From an uncultured Collinsella sp. (GTDB lineage Bacteria > Actinomycetota > Coriobacteriia > Coriobacteriales > Coriobacteriaceae): 15,310 nucleotides of DNA. Numbering within the stretch: the first letter of the stretch is position 1; the number at the start of each line of letters is the position of its first letter. Shown one piece after another: positions 7,718 to 14,396 of this stretch. The stretch is from assembly GCA_900549345.1 (NCBI GenBank), contig UROC01000044.1, positions 1 through 15,310 of the forward strand, in the 5' to 3' direction. The notes below the pieces were generated by a model. The model did not search any database, was not told where the DNA came from, and saw nothing but the letters and a program-made list of their open reading frames with translations. The position numbers and the translations under genes were made by a program.

Positions 7718-8368
7718 ATGCGTGACATTCATTGCCATATCTTGCCGGGTGTAGACGACGGCGCCGCCGATCTCGAAGAGAGCTTGGCGATGCTCGAGGC
7801 TGCCAAGCGGGCCGGTGTAACCAGAATCGTTTGCACTCCTCACTGCCGTGATCCCTATTTTGATTACGACAAGATGTGGGATGCCTTTGAGCTGCTGCGC
7901 GATAACGCTGACGGTTTTCCGCTCCAGATGGGCTTCGAGGTCAACCATCGAAAGCTCGTTGAGCTTGGTATCGATGCCGCGGAGCACTTGCATTTCGATG
8001 GGACCAACGAGTTTCTGCTCGAGCTTTCGACGCATGCCGATGCGTATGCGTTTAGAGAGTACGAGAACACGATTTACGATTTGCAGTGCCGTGGCTACCA
8101 GGTGATCATCGCTCATCCTGAGCGCTATCGTGCGGTTCAAAAGGATGTAAGCGTGGCGGAGCGCCTGGTCGATATGGGCTGCAAGCTGCAGGCTTCGGCG
8201 GACTTTATTGCCGGCGGTCGCTTTGGTCGCGAGAAAAAGCCGGCACAGCGCCTGTTCGATCAGAACCTGTACAGCTTCATCGCGAGCGATGCCCATAACG
8301 TGGGTCATTACGACTGCCTGGCGAAGGCTCGCGCGAAGTTTAGCGTGCGCGGAGCTCATTTTCGCTAA
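7718..8368 (+). CDS. PHP-domain protein-tyrosine phosphatase, CpsB/YwqE-like
   Basis: A manganese-type phosphatase of the PHP superfamily that removes phosphate from the tyrosine kinase in CpsBCD/YwqCDE systems; 216 residues. Metal-ligand motifs are all present: DIHCHILPGVDDGA (H5, H7, D13/D14), TPHC (H42), E74 in FEVNH, AHPERY (H133) and SDAHN (D191, H193). Usual family members run to about 240-255 residues, so the C-terminus is a little short, but no catalytic motif is missing. AAGG at 7707-7710 precedes the ATG by 7 bp. It closes a modulator-kinase-phosphatase cluster with gaps of 2 and 17 bp, a clear operon. Confidence 0.94.
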   Translation: MRDIHCHILPGVDDGAADLEESLAMLEAAKRAGVTRIVCTPHCRDPYFDYDKMWDAFELLRDNADGFPLQMGFEVNHRKLVELGIDAAEHLHFDGTNEFLLELSTHADAYAFREYENTIYDLQCRGYQVIIAHPERYRAVQKDVSVAERLVDMGCKLQASADFIAGGRFGREKKPAQRLFDQNLYSFIASDAHNVGHYDCLAKARAKFSVRGAHFR

Positions 8369-8407
8369 AATCTGTCCCTTACGTTCGCATTGAATGAAAG
8401 GGCAGCC

Positions 8408-8908
8408 ATGGATATCCAACTTAAGACGGGATGCTTTGATGACGCGGCGTTGGTGCGCCGCGTCGTTTTTATGGACGAGCAGGGCTACGAGAACGAGTTT
8501 GACGCTATCGACGAGGATCCGAACTGCATTCATGTGACGCTCTATGTAGACGGCGAGCTTGCCGGTTGCTCGCGCGTGTTTCCCGAAGAGCTTGAGCGCG
8601 CAGCTGACGCAGAGGCTCCGATGTCGCCGGCGTGCGACTTGGACGAAGGCGTCGCGGCGGGGGAGACCTACATTATGGGGCGCGTGGCCGTGCTGCCGAG
8701 CATGCGCCGTCGCGGTTTGGCGAGCAAGATTGTCGAGGCCAGTGATACGTGCGCGCGTGATGCCGGCGCCAAGCTCATTAAGCTGCACGCGCAGGAATAC
8801 GTGCTACCACTCTATGCCAAGGCGGGTTACACGCAGATTGCCCCGGTGGACTACGAAGACGAGGGCCAGCCCCATGTTTGGATGGCCAAGCGCGTAGATG
8901 GCAGATAG
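8408..8908 (+). CDS. GNAT-family N-acetyltransferase, ElaA/YjcF-like
   Basis: A predicted acetyl-CoA dependent acyltransferase of 166 residues; substrate unknown. The N-terminal block VRRVVFMDEQGYENEFDAIDE followed by HVTLYVDGELAGCSRV resembles the ElaA/YjcF group. Motif A is MGRVAVLPSMRRRGLASKIV (about 90-109), containing the acetyl-CoA pyrophosphate-binding RxxG-A loop (R100-A105). LYAKAGY (135-141) is the usual late motif, and HVWMAK ends the fold. An ATG at 8390 would add six residues (MNERAA), but AAAGGG at 8397-8402 sits 5 bp before 8408, so the latter is preferred. It follows the phosphatase by 39 bp and may be co-transcribed; a TAAAAT overlapping that stop codon (8366-8371) is a possible separate -10 box. 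The stop codon overlaps a repeat-like sequence. Confidence 0.9.
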   Translation: MDIQLKTGCFDDAALVRRVVFMDEQGYENEFDAIDEDPNCIHVTLYVDGELAGCSRVFPEELERAADAEAPMSPACDLDEGVAAGETYIMGRVAVLPSMRRRGLASKIVEASDTCARDAGAKLIKLHAQEYVLPLYAKAGYTQIAPVDYEDEGQPHVWMAKRVDGR

Positions 8909-8946
8909 GGACGTTCCTTTCCTGCCGGCAGTCGGGGACACTCCTT
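8907..8946. repeat. Degenerate GGGACGTTCCTTT repeat pair flanking a short palindrome
   Basis: AGGGACGTTCCTTT (8907-8920) overlaps the last two bases of the acetyltransferase stop codon. GGGGACACTCCTT lies at 8934-8946. Between them is the perfect 10-bp palindrome CTGCCGGCAG (8922-8931). The core is close to the GGGGACGTTCTT units at 11324-11403, suggesting one dispersed family in this genome. No T-run follows the palindrome, so it is not an obvious terminator. Confidence 0.55.
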
Positions 8947-8972
8947 GGCAATTGGCGCATCAGAGCGTTTGG

Positions 8973-9026
8973 ACATACAGTTTTTCGATTCCGTATGTAT
9001 ATATGCGCGCTAATGGGTTATAAAAT
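8973..9026 (+). promoter_or_regulatory. Candidate htpG promoter with upstream inverted repeat
   Basis: TATAAAAT at 9019-9026 is the best -10 candidate between the acetyltransferase and htpG. At the matching -35 distance the sequence is AT-rich (GTATGTATATAT, 8993-9004) and poor in consensus. An inverted repeat ACATAC (8973-8978) / GTATGT (8993-8998), with a 14-nt spacer, runs into this -35 position and could be an operator. I found no CIRCE (TTAGCACTC/GAGTGCTAA) and no HAIR (CTTGAGT/ACTCAAG) element. Confidence 0.45.
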
Positions 9027-9055
9027 CTAAGTCTGAACATAGCAGGTCTGCAATG

Positions 9056-9080
9056 CGGCTCGGGCAACCGGGCCGTTTTT
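9056..9080 (+). terminator. Terminator-like hairpin in the htpG 5' leader
   Basis: CGGCTCGG (9056-9063) pairs along its full length with CCGGGCCG (9068-9075), with one G-T wobble, closing a GCAA tetraloop. Five T residues follow directly (9076-9080). It lies 30 bp downstream of the candidate -10 box and 30 bp upstream of the htpG ATG. It has the form of an intrinsic terminator, so it is either an attenuator for htpG or the end of an upstream transcript. Confidence 0.65.
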
Positions 9081-9110
9081 GCGGACGGGGGTAGCGCGAA
9101 AGGACTGCAC

Positions 9111-11135
9111 ATGCGTCAATTTAAGACCGAGAGCAAAAAACTGCTCGACCTCATGATCAACTCCATCTACACCAATAAGGAAATCTTCCTGCGCGAGCTT
9201 ATCTCCAACGCGAGCGATGCCGTCGACAAGCTCAACTTTAAGAGCCTGCAGGATCCGAGTGTCAAGCTCGACCAGGGCGACCTGGCTATTCGCGTCTCTT
9301 TTGATAAAGACGCCCGCACCATTACCATCTCGGATAACGGCATTGGCATGACCGCCGAGGAGCTCGAGCGCAATCTGGGCACCATCGCCCATTCCGGCTC
9401 CGAGGAGTTTAAGACCGAGAACGCCGAGCAACAGGGCTCCGATGTCGACATCATCGGCCAGTTTGGCGTGGGCTTCTACTCTGCCTTTATGGTTGCCAGC
9501 CACGTAAAGGTTGTCAGCCGCGCCTATGGCGAGGACACCGCTCACGTGTGGGAGTCTGATGGTCTTGAGGGTTACACCATCGAAGACGGCGAGCGCGCCG
9601 AGCACGGCACCGATGTCATCCTGACGCTGCGCGAGAACGAGAAGCTCGACGCCGACGGCGAGGCCGAGACCTACGATCGCTTCCTGACCGAGTGGGGCCT
9701 CAAGAGCCTGATTCAGCAGTACAGCAACTATGTGCGCTACCCGATTCAGATGATGGTGAGCAAGAGCCGCCAGAAACCCAAGCCCGAGGACGCCGGCGAC
9801 GACTACAAGCCCGAGTACGAGGACTACCAGGAGCTCGAGACCATCAACTCCATGACGCCGATCTGGAAAAAGCGCAGCTCCGACGTTGAGCAGAAGGATT
9901 ACAACGAGTTCTACAAGTCCACGTTCCACGACTTTGACGATCCCGCGCGCACTATCAGCTTCCATGCCGAGGGTACGCTTGAGTACGATGCGCTGCTGTT
10001 TGTGCCGGGTCGCGCCCCGTTCGATCTGTACAGCAAGGACTACGAGAAGGGCCTGGCGCTCTACAGCTCCAACGTTCTGATTATGGAGAAGTGCGACGAC
10101 CTGCTGCCCGACTACTACAACTTTGTGCGCGGTGTCGTGGACTCTGCCGACGTGACGCTCAATATTTCGCGTGAGACGCTGCAGCAGAATCGTCAGCTCA
10201 AGGCCATTGCCAAGCGTGTCGAGAAGAAGATCACCGCCGATCTCGAGGACATGCGCGACAACGACCGCGAGGCATACGAGAAGTTCTTTGAGAACTTTGG
10301 TCGCGGTCTTAAGTACGGCATCTACTCGAGCTACGGCATGAAGGCCGACGAGCTCGCCGACCTGCTGCTGTTCTGGTCTGCCAAGGAGCAGAAGATGATC
10401 ACCTTGGCCGAGTACGCCAAGGGCATGCCAGAGGGCCAGAAGGCAATCTACTATGCCGCCGGTGATTCGCGCGAGCGTCTAGCCAAGATGCCCGTCGTGA
10501 AGGGCGTGCTCGACCGCGGCTACGATGTACTGCTGCTGACGCAGGACGTGGATGAGTTCACCTTCCAGGCCATGCGTGAGTACGTGGCTGCCGATATGCC
10601 CAAGGTCTACGAGGATGACGCTGCTCGCGAGGCTGCTGAGAAGGCAGTTGCCGATGGCGCTGAGCCTGAGGTCGAGGATCGTCACCTGGAGCTTAAGAAC
10701 GTCGCGACCGGCGATCTTGACTTGGCGACCGATGACGAGAAGAAGGAGGCCGAGGACGCCACCAAGGAGAACGAGGACCTCTTTGGTGCCATGAAGGAGG
10801 CGCTCGGCGACAAGGTCGAGAAGGTTGCCGTCTCTGCGCGTCTGACTGACGCTCCCGCCTGCATCACCACCGAGGGTCCGCTTTCGCTCGAGATGGAGAA
10901 GGTGCTTCAGAAGGGTCCCGAGGGCGCGCCCGACGGTATGCCTAAGAGCCAGCGCGTGCTCGAGCTCAACGCCAAGCACCCGGTCTTCGCCAAGCTCGTC
11001 GCTGCCCAGAAGGCGGGCGACGCCGACAAGATCAAGCAGTACTCCGGCTTGCTCTACGACCAGGCCCTGCTCGTCGAGGGCATCCTCCCCGAGGACCCCG
11101 TAGCCTTCGCTGCGGCTGTTTGCGAACTTATGTAG
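9111..11135 (+). CDS. htpG: Molecular chaperone HtpG (Hsp90)
   Basis: Cytoplasmic Hsp90-type ATP-dependent chaperone, 674 residues, full length. The N-terminal GHKL ATPase domain is intact: E29 and N33 in FLRELISNASDAVDKL, DNGIGM (75-80), GTIAHSGSEEF (90-100) and GQFGVGFYSAFMV (116-128). The middle domain contains TPIWKK, LYSSNVLIMEKCDDLLPDY and NISRETLQQNRQLKAI with the conserved catalytic-arm arginine region. The dimerisation domain ends near position 674. The protein is about 50 residues longer than E. coli HtpG, mostly from an acidic Ala/Glu/Asp-rich stretch at roughly 500-570 (DDAAREAAEKAVADG, DDEKKEAEDATKENED), as in other Gram-positive HtpG proteins. AAAGGA at 9099-9104 lies 6 bp before the ATG. 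It seems to be a single-gene unit. Confidence 0.97.
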   Translation: MRQFKTESKKLLDLMINSIYTNKEIFLRELISNASDAVDKLNFKSLQDPSVKLDQGDLAIRVSFDKDARTITISDNGIGMTAEELERNLGTIAHSGSEEFKTENAEQQGSDVDIIGQFGVGFYSAFMVASHVKVVSRAYGEDTAHVWESDGLEGYTIEDGERAEHGTDVILTLRENEKLDADGEAETYDRFLTEWGLKSLIQQYSNYVRYPIQMMVSKSRQKPKPEDAGDDYKPEYEDYQELETINSMTPIWKKRSSDVEQKDYNEFYKSTFHDFDDPARTISFHAEGTLEYDALLFVPGRAPFDLYSKDYEKGLALYSSNVLIMEKCDDLLPDYYNFVRGVVDSADVTLNISRETLQQNRQLKAIAKRVEKKITADLEDMRDNDREAYEKFFENFGRGLKYGIYSSYGMKADELADLLLFWSAKEQKMITLAEYAKGMPEGQKAIYYAAGDSRERLAKMPVVKGVLDRGYDVLLLTQDVDEFTFQAMREYVAADMPKVYEDDAAREAAEKAVADGAEPEVEDRHLELKNVATGDLDLATDDEKKEAEDATKENEDLFGAMKEALGDKVEKVAVSARLTDAPACITTEGPLSLEMEKVLQKGPEGAPDGMPKSQRVLELNAKHPVFAKLVAAQKAGDADKIKQYSGLLYDQALLVEGILPEDPVAFAAAVCELM

Positions 11136-11139
11136 TTTG

Positions 11140-11172
11140 GTAGTTACGCGGTTCTACGAACCGCGTAACTAC
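11140..11172. repeat. Perfect 15-bp inverted repeat with 3-nt loop after htpG
   Basis: GTAGTTACGCGGTTC (11140-11154) and GAACCGCGTAACTAC (11158-11172) are exact reverse complements around TAC. It starts 5 bp after the htpG stop codon. It is too long and too perfect for chance. There is no T-run on the plus-strand side (TCGACGC follows), so it may end or stabilise the htpG mRNA by structure rather than act as a classic terminator. Confidence 0.75.
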
Positions 11173-11182
11173 TCGACGCTGC

Positions 11183-11280
11183 AAACGCCCCTAAGCGGCA
11201 ATCTGACGTTCAATCGTCGGTCGCGTACCGAAGTACGCTTCCCTTCTCTTTCACGTCACCTTGCTTGCTTAGGGGCGTTT
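11183..11280. repeat. Nested long hairpin element of about 98 nt (structured RNA or palindromic mobile element)
   Basis: Outer arms AAACGCCCCTAAGC (11183-11196) and GCTTAGGGGCGTTT (11267-11280) are a perfect 14-bp inverted repeat. Inside, GCAA (11198-11201) pairs with TTGC (11261-11264), TGACGT (11204-11209) with ACGTCA (11253-11258), and GCGTAC (11223-11228) with GTACGC (11233-11238) around a CGAA loop. All four helices nest in order, giving one long interrupted hairpin. The right arm ends in GCGTTTT, so transcription from the left could also end here. No gene product is predicted. Confidence 0.65.
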
Positions 11281-11323
11281 TCGCTGACTTATGCTCAACC
11301 TGCGACGCTTTCGTGGTCCAAAG

Positions 11324-11416
11324 TAGTCATTGGGGACGTTCTTAAATTAGTCGTTGGGGACGTTCTTGTTTGAGTAGTCGTTTAAGAACGTCCCCAATGA
11401 CTAGTTCCAATGACTA
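11324..11416. repeat. Tandem and inverted GGGGACGTTCTT repeat cluster
   Basis: Two tandem 24-bp units (11324-11347 and 11348-11371), sharing 20 of 24 positions, contain AGTC[A/G]TTGGGGACGTTCTT. A third copy is inverted: AAGAACGTCCCCAATGACT at 11384-11402, and the full match with the first unit is a perfect 23-bp inverted repeat (11324-11346 with 11381-11403). A TAGTCG start of another unit is at 11375-11380 and a partial inverted copy (AATGACTA) at 11409-11416. No transposase gene is present. REP-like elements moved by Y1 (IS200-like) transposases are a reasonable model, as inference. Confidence 0.75.
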
Positions 11417-11475
11417 TTTATTCGGACTGCTAATTTGTGCGGGCTGTGGTTTTGTGACCTGCTGAAATTTGAGAT

Positions 11476-11514
11476 ACTGTACAACTGTACGTTAACTAAT
11501 CTTCGTAGTATATT
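11476..11514 (+). promoter_or_regulatory. Candidate promoter/operator upstream of the yhgE pair
   Basis: A tandem 8-mer ACTGTACA/ACTGTACG (11476-11491) is followed by a TATATT -10 candidate (11509-11514). At 17-bp spacing the -35 position falls on TGTACG in the second copy, so a protein bound there could block the promoter. The -10 box sits inside a small inverted repeat, GTAG-N7-CTAC (11505-11519). All of this is by-eye inference. Confidence 0.35.
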
Positions 11515-11533
11515 GCTACCCGCAAAACTCAAT

Positions 11534-11579
11534 ACCATTGTGCTTCGAGACGCTAAAGCGCCTACGTACAATGGTTTTT
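11534..11579 (+). terminator. Terminator-like hairpin upstream of the first yhgE gene
   Basis: ACCATTGT (11534-11541) and ACAATGGT (11568-11575) form an 8-bp stem with a 26-nt loop that contains a small inner stem (CGC/GCG, 11551-11560). The stem ends in TTTTT (11575-11579). It lies between the candidate promoter and the gene start, so it could be a leader attenuator. If the real promoter lies further downstream it would simply end upstream transcripts. Confidence 0.55.
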
Positions 11580-11606
11580 GATAGTACGATTTGATTCAAC
11601 GACAGG

Positions 11607-14396
11607 ATGGATGGTCCAAGCGTGAGTCTCGGCAGCAAACTATCCAACGCAAAGGTCTCCTTTGCGATATTTAAGCGCGACATTAAGCGACTGCTTATGA
11701 ACCCCGTCGCCCTGGTGGTTACCTTGGGCGTGTGCGTCATTCCCTCGCTGTATGCCTGGTACAACATCGTTGCCAACTGGGATCCGTACGGAAATACCCA
11801 GGGCATTAAAATCGCCATCGCCAACAACGATCAGGGCACCCAGAATGACTTGGTGGGCGAGCTCAATGCAGGCGATAAGGTGGTCGACCAGCTCAAGGAA
11901 AACGATCAGCTGGGCTGGACCTTCGTCGACTCGGCTGCCGATGCCAAAGAGGGCGTCGAGAGCGGGGAATACTACGCGGCGATCGTAATCCCCAAGAACT
12001 TCTCCGACAATCTTGTCTCGATGCTCGATGGCAATTACCATCAGCCGAAGCTCACCTATTACGTCAACGAGAAGAAGAGCGCTATTGCGCCCAAGGTCAC
12101 CGACACTGGTGCCAATACCATCGAGGAGCAGATCAACTCGGAGTTTGTCTCCACGGTGGGCGAGACCGTCGCGGGCATTGCCAAAGATGCTGGCATCGAC
12201 CTTAAAGACAAGGCGACCCAGACCCGGGATTCGCTGGCGGGCTCGGTGTCCGAGGCGTCTGATACCCTGGGCGAAGTACGCGATTCCATCGGCGACATGA
12301 ACACCGCCATCGACAAGACGAGCAGCTCGATTGCTTCGGCCGATGCTGCGCTGGCGGGCCTGCAGGGGCAGGCGCCCTCTCTAACGCAGGCGATCTCCCA
12401 GGGCAACGACCTGCTGGGCGAGGCTCGCGCCACGGCGGGCAACTCTATCACCTCGCTCTCCAAGGCACTCTCGGAAGGTAGCCTTGCACTCACCAAGACG
12501 TCAGCCTCCGCGAACGCTGCGATTGGCAAGCTAACGGGTACGGTCACATCTACGACCACCCGCATCGACAACTCGCTCGAGTCTCTCCAGGCGACGATCG
12601 ATCACAATAAGGCCGTTATCGGGCACTTGGAGATTCTCGTTAATGACACGTCGACAGGTTCCGAGGAAATTGACGCGCGCATTGTATCGACCATCGATTC
12701 GCTTCGCGAGCAAAACCAGAAGCTGCAGAGCATCAAGGATGGCCTTTCTGCACAGTCGAGCGCCATGGCAAACGACGCTACGGCAATCTCGAACGCGAGC
12801 AACGCACTCAACGCGGCAATTCAGACCGGTACGGCTAACCTCGGTCAGGCTCAGACCGATCTGGGTCAGAACGCACTTCCGAAGGCTTCGAGCGCGCTTG
12901 ACTCCTTTGCCGCCGTTTCGGGCGATTTGACCGGCATTGTGTCGGGTATGACCCCCACGATAGCGAGCGCGCGCGGCACGCTAGCGCAGCTCGACGCCAC
13001 GCTCAAGCAGGCAAAGACCACGCTATCCCAAACCGACGCCTCCCTTGCCAAGGTTCAGGACAAGCTCGCGACCGCCGCCAATGACATTGCGGCGCTGCAG
13101 ACCTCTGAGTCTATGGGCGAGTTAGCCGACCTCATGGACGTCGACGTCAATGACGTGGCAGATTTCATGGCATCTCCGGTTGAGCTGACATCCAAGTCAA
13201 TCTATCCGGTCAAGAGCTTTGGCTCGGGCATCGCGCCCTTCTACACCAATCTGGCGCTGTGGGTGGGCGGCTATGTGCTCATCGCTATCTATAAACTCGA
13301 GGTCGACCGCGAGGGCATCGGTAGCTTTACGGCGCGTCAGGGCTACTTTGGCCGCTGGCTGCTGCTGGTGATCCTGGGCGCGTTCCAGGCCATTATCGTT
13401 ACGGTGGGCGACCTGGTCATTGGCGTTCAGTGCGTCAATCCGCTGCTCTTTGTACTGGGCGGCATCGCTATTTCGTTCACCTACGTCAACATCATCTATG
13501 CGCTGTCCACCACGTTTAAGCATATCGGTAAAGCCATTGGCGTCATCCTCGTCATTGTGCAGATCCCCGGCTCGTCGGGCATGTATCCCATCGAGATGAT
13601 GCCCGGCTTCTTCCAATGGCTGCATCCGCTGCTGCCCTTCACTTATGGCATCAACCTGCTGCGCGAGACCGTCGGTGGCATGTATTCGTTCAACTACCTG
13701 TTCAACCTGTGCGTCCTGGGCGTGTTCCTTGCCATCGCGCTCTTTATCGGTCTGCAGCTGCGCCCGTTGCTGCTCAACCTCAATCTGCTCTTTGATAAGC
13801 AGCTTTCCACGACGGGCCTAATGATCTGCGAGTCCAACGACCTACCGCGCCAGCGCTATTCGCTGCGCACGGCCATGCGCGTCATGCTCGATTCGGATTC
13901 GTACCGTCGCGAGCTGCTCGATCATGCCGTGGCGTTTGAGCATCGCTACCCGTACTACATCAAGGGCGGTTTTGCCGCCGTGGTAGGCGTGCAGGTTCTG
14001 CTCTTTGTGCTTTCGACGGTGCTCGATATCGACAATAACGGCAAGATCATCCTGCTCGTTATCTGGATCATTTCGGTTATCGCCATCTGCGGCTGGCTCA
14101 TCAACATCGAATACATCCGTGCGAGCCTCAATACCCAGATGCGTATCTCGGCGCTTTCGGACGAGGACCTTCGCCGCGAGATGCGCGAGCACACGGCGGC
14201 GATCCCTGCCGCCCGTCGCATGTTTGGTCTCAACGCCAGCGAGCGTGGCGCCAAGGGAGGCGAACAGCCTACGAGCCGTCTGCCGCATATCGGTGCGCAT
14301 CGTAAGGCTCAAGATGCCGACGGCGCTGACAACGTAAACGGAAACGACGGGGACACCACCCCGCTTGGCAAGCACTCTAAAGGAGGTGAGGCATAA
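11607..14396 (+). CDS. YhgE/Pip-family membrane protein (first of two)
   Basis: A large envelope protein of 929 residues in the YhgE/Pip (phage infection protein) family, which is related to ABC-2 type permeases and to EsaA/YueB of type VII secretion; its exact function is unknown. TM1 is about 34-53, ending in the family block LYAWYNIVANWDPYGNT. An extracellular region follows to about 545: a mixed domain (IKIAIANNDQGTQ, YYAAIVIPKNFSDN), then a long Ala/Ser/Leu/Thr-rich helical stretch (about 195-500), probably coiled coil. The C-terminal permease part has five helices (about 547-563, 582-606, 612-634, 641-656 and 698-717). Two further helices (about 786-806 and 813-834) and a hydrophilic tail with GADNVNGNDGDTTPLG follow, beyond where I expect the family to end. 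ATG 11607 has little ribosome site; GTG 11622, preceded by GGATGG at 7 bp, is a good alternative (MSLGSKLSN). Confidence 0.92.
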   Translation: MDGPSVSLGSKLSNAKVSFAIFKRDIKRLLMNPVALVVTLGVCVIPSLYAWYNIVANWDPYGNTQGIKIAIANNDQGTQNDLVGELNAGDKVVDQLKENDQLGWTFVDSAADAKEGVESGEYYAAIVIPKNFSDNLVSMLDGNYHQPKLTYYVNEKKSAIAPKVTDTGANTIEEQINSEFVSTVGETVAGIAKDAGIDLKDKATQTRDSLAGSVSEASDTLGEVRDSIGDMNTAIDKTSSSIASADAALAGLQGQAPSLTQAISQGNDLLGEARATAGNSITSLSKALSEGSLALTKTSASANAAIGKLTGTVTSTTTRIDNSLESLQATIDHNKAVIGHLEILVNDTSTGSEEIDARIVSTIDSLREQNQKLQSIKDGLSAQSSAMANDATAISNASNALNAAIQTGTANLGQAQTDLGQNALPKASSALDSFAAVSGDLTGIVSGMTPTIASARGTLAQLDATLKQAKTTLSQTDASLAKVQDKLATAANDIAALQTSESMGELADLMDVDVNDVADFMASPVELTSKSIYPVKSFGSGIAPFYTNLALWVGGYVLIAIYKLEVDREGIGSFTARQGYFGRWLLLVILGAFQAIIVTVGDLVIGVQCVNPLLFVLGGIAISFTYVNIIYALSTTFKHIGKAIGVILVIVQIPGSSGMYPIEMMPGFFQWLHPLLPFTYGINLLRETVGGMYSFNYLFNLCVLGVFLAIALFIGLQLRPLLLNLNLLFDKQLSTTGLMICESNDLPRQRYSLRTAMRVMLDSDSYRRELLDHAVAFEHRYPYYIKGGFAAVVGVQVLLFVLSTVLDIDNNGKIILLVIWIISVIAICGWLINIEYIRASLNTQMRISALSDEDLRREMREHTAAIPAARRMFGLNASERGAKGGEQPTSRLPHIGAHRKAQDADGADNVNGNDGDTTPLGKHSKGGEA

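Larger units (their letters stand above)
11136..11606. other. 471-bp gene-free region rich in repeats and hairpins
   Basis: There is no credible coding sequence between htpG and the first yhgE gene. A 78-codon open frame at 11137-11373 lacks a ribosome site and runs through the hairpins and repeats, so it is not a gene. In order the region holds a perfect 15-bp stem (11140-11172), a nested hairpin of about 98 nt (11183-11280), tandem and inverted GGGGACGTTCTT repeats (11324-11416), a promoter-like zone with an ACTGTAC tandem (11476-11514) and a terminator-like hairpin (11534-11579). It is visibly more AT-rich after about 11400 than the genes around it. Confidence 0.8.

Noticed and set aside
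8909..9110. CIRCE or HAIR heat-shock operator upstream of htpG.
   Set aside because: I looked for TTAGCACTC/GAGTGCTAA and CTTGAGT/ACTCAAG and found neither.
11137..11373. A 78-codon plus-strand frame after htpG.
   Set aside because: It starts in the htpG stop region without a ribosome site and is built from the hairpins and GGGGACGTTCTT repeats (the translation repeats VIGDVLKLVVGDVLV).
11324..11416. A short CRISPR array.
   Set aside because: The repeats are nearly adjacent (24-bp period, no spacers), one is inverted, and no cas gene is nearby.
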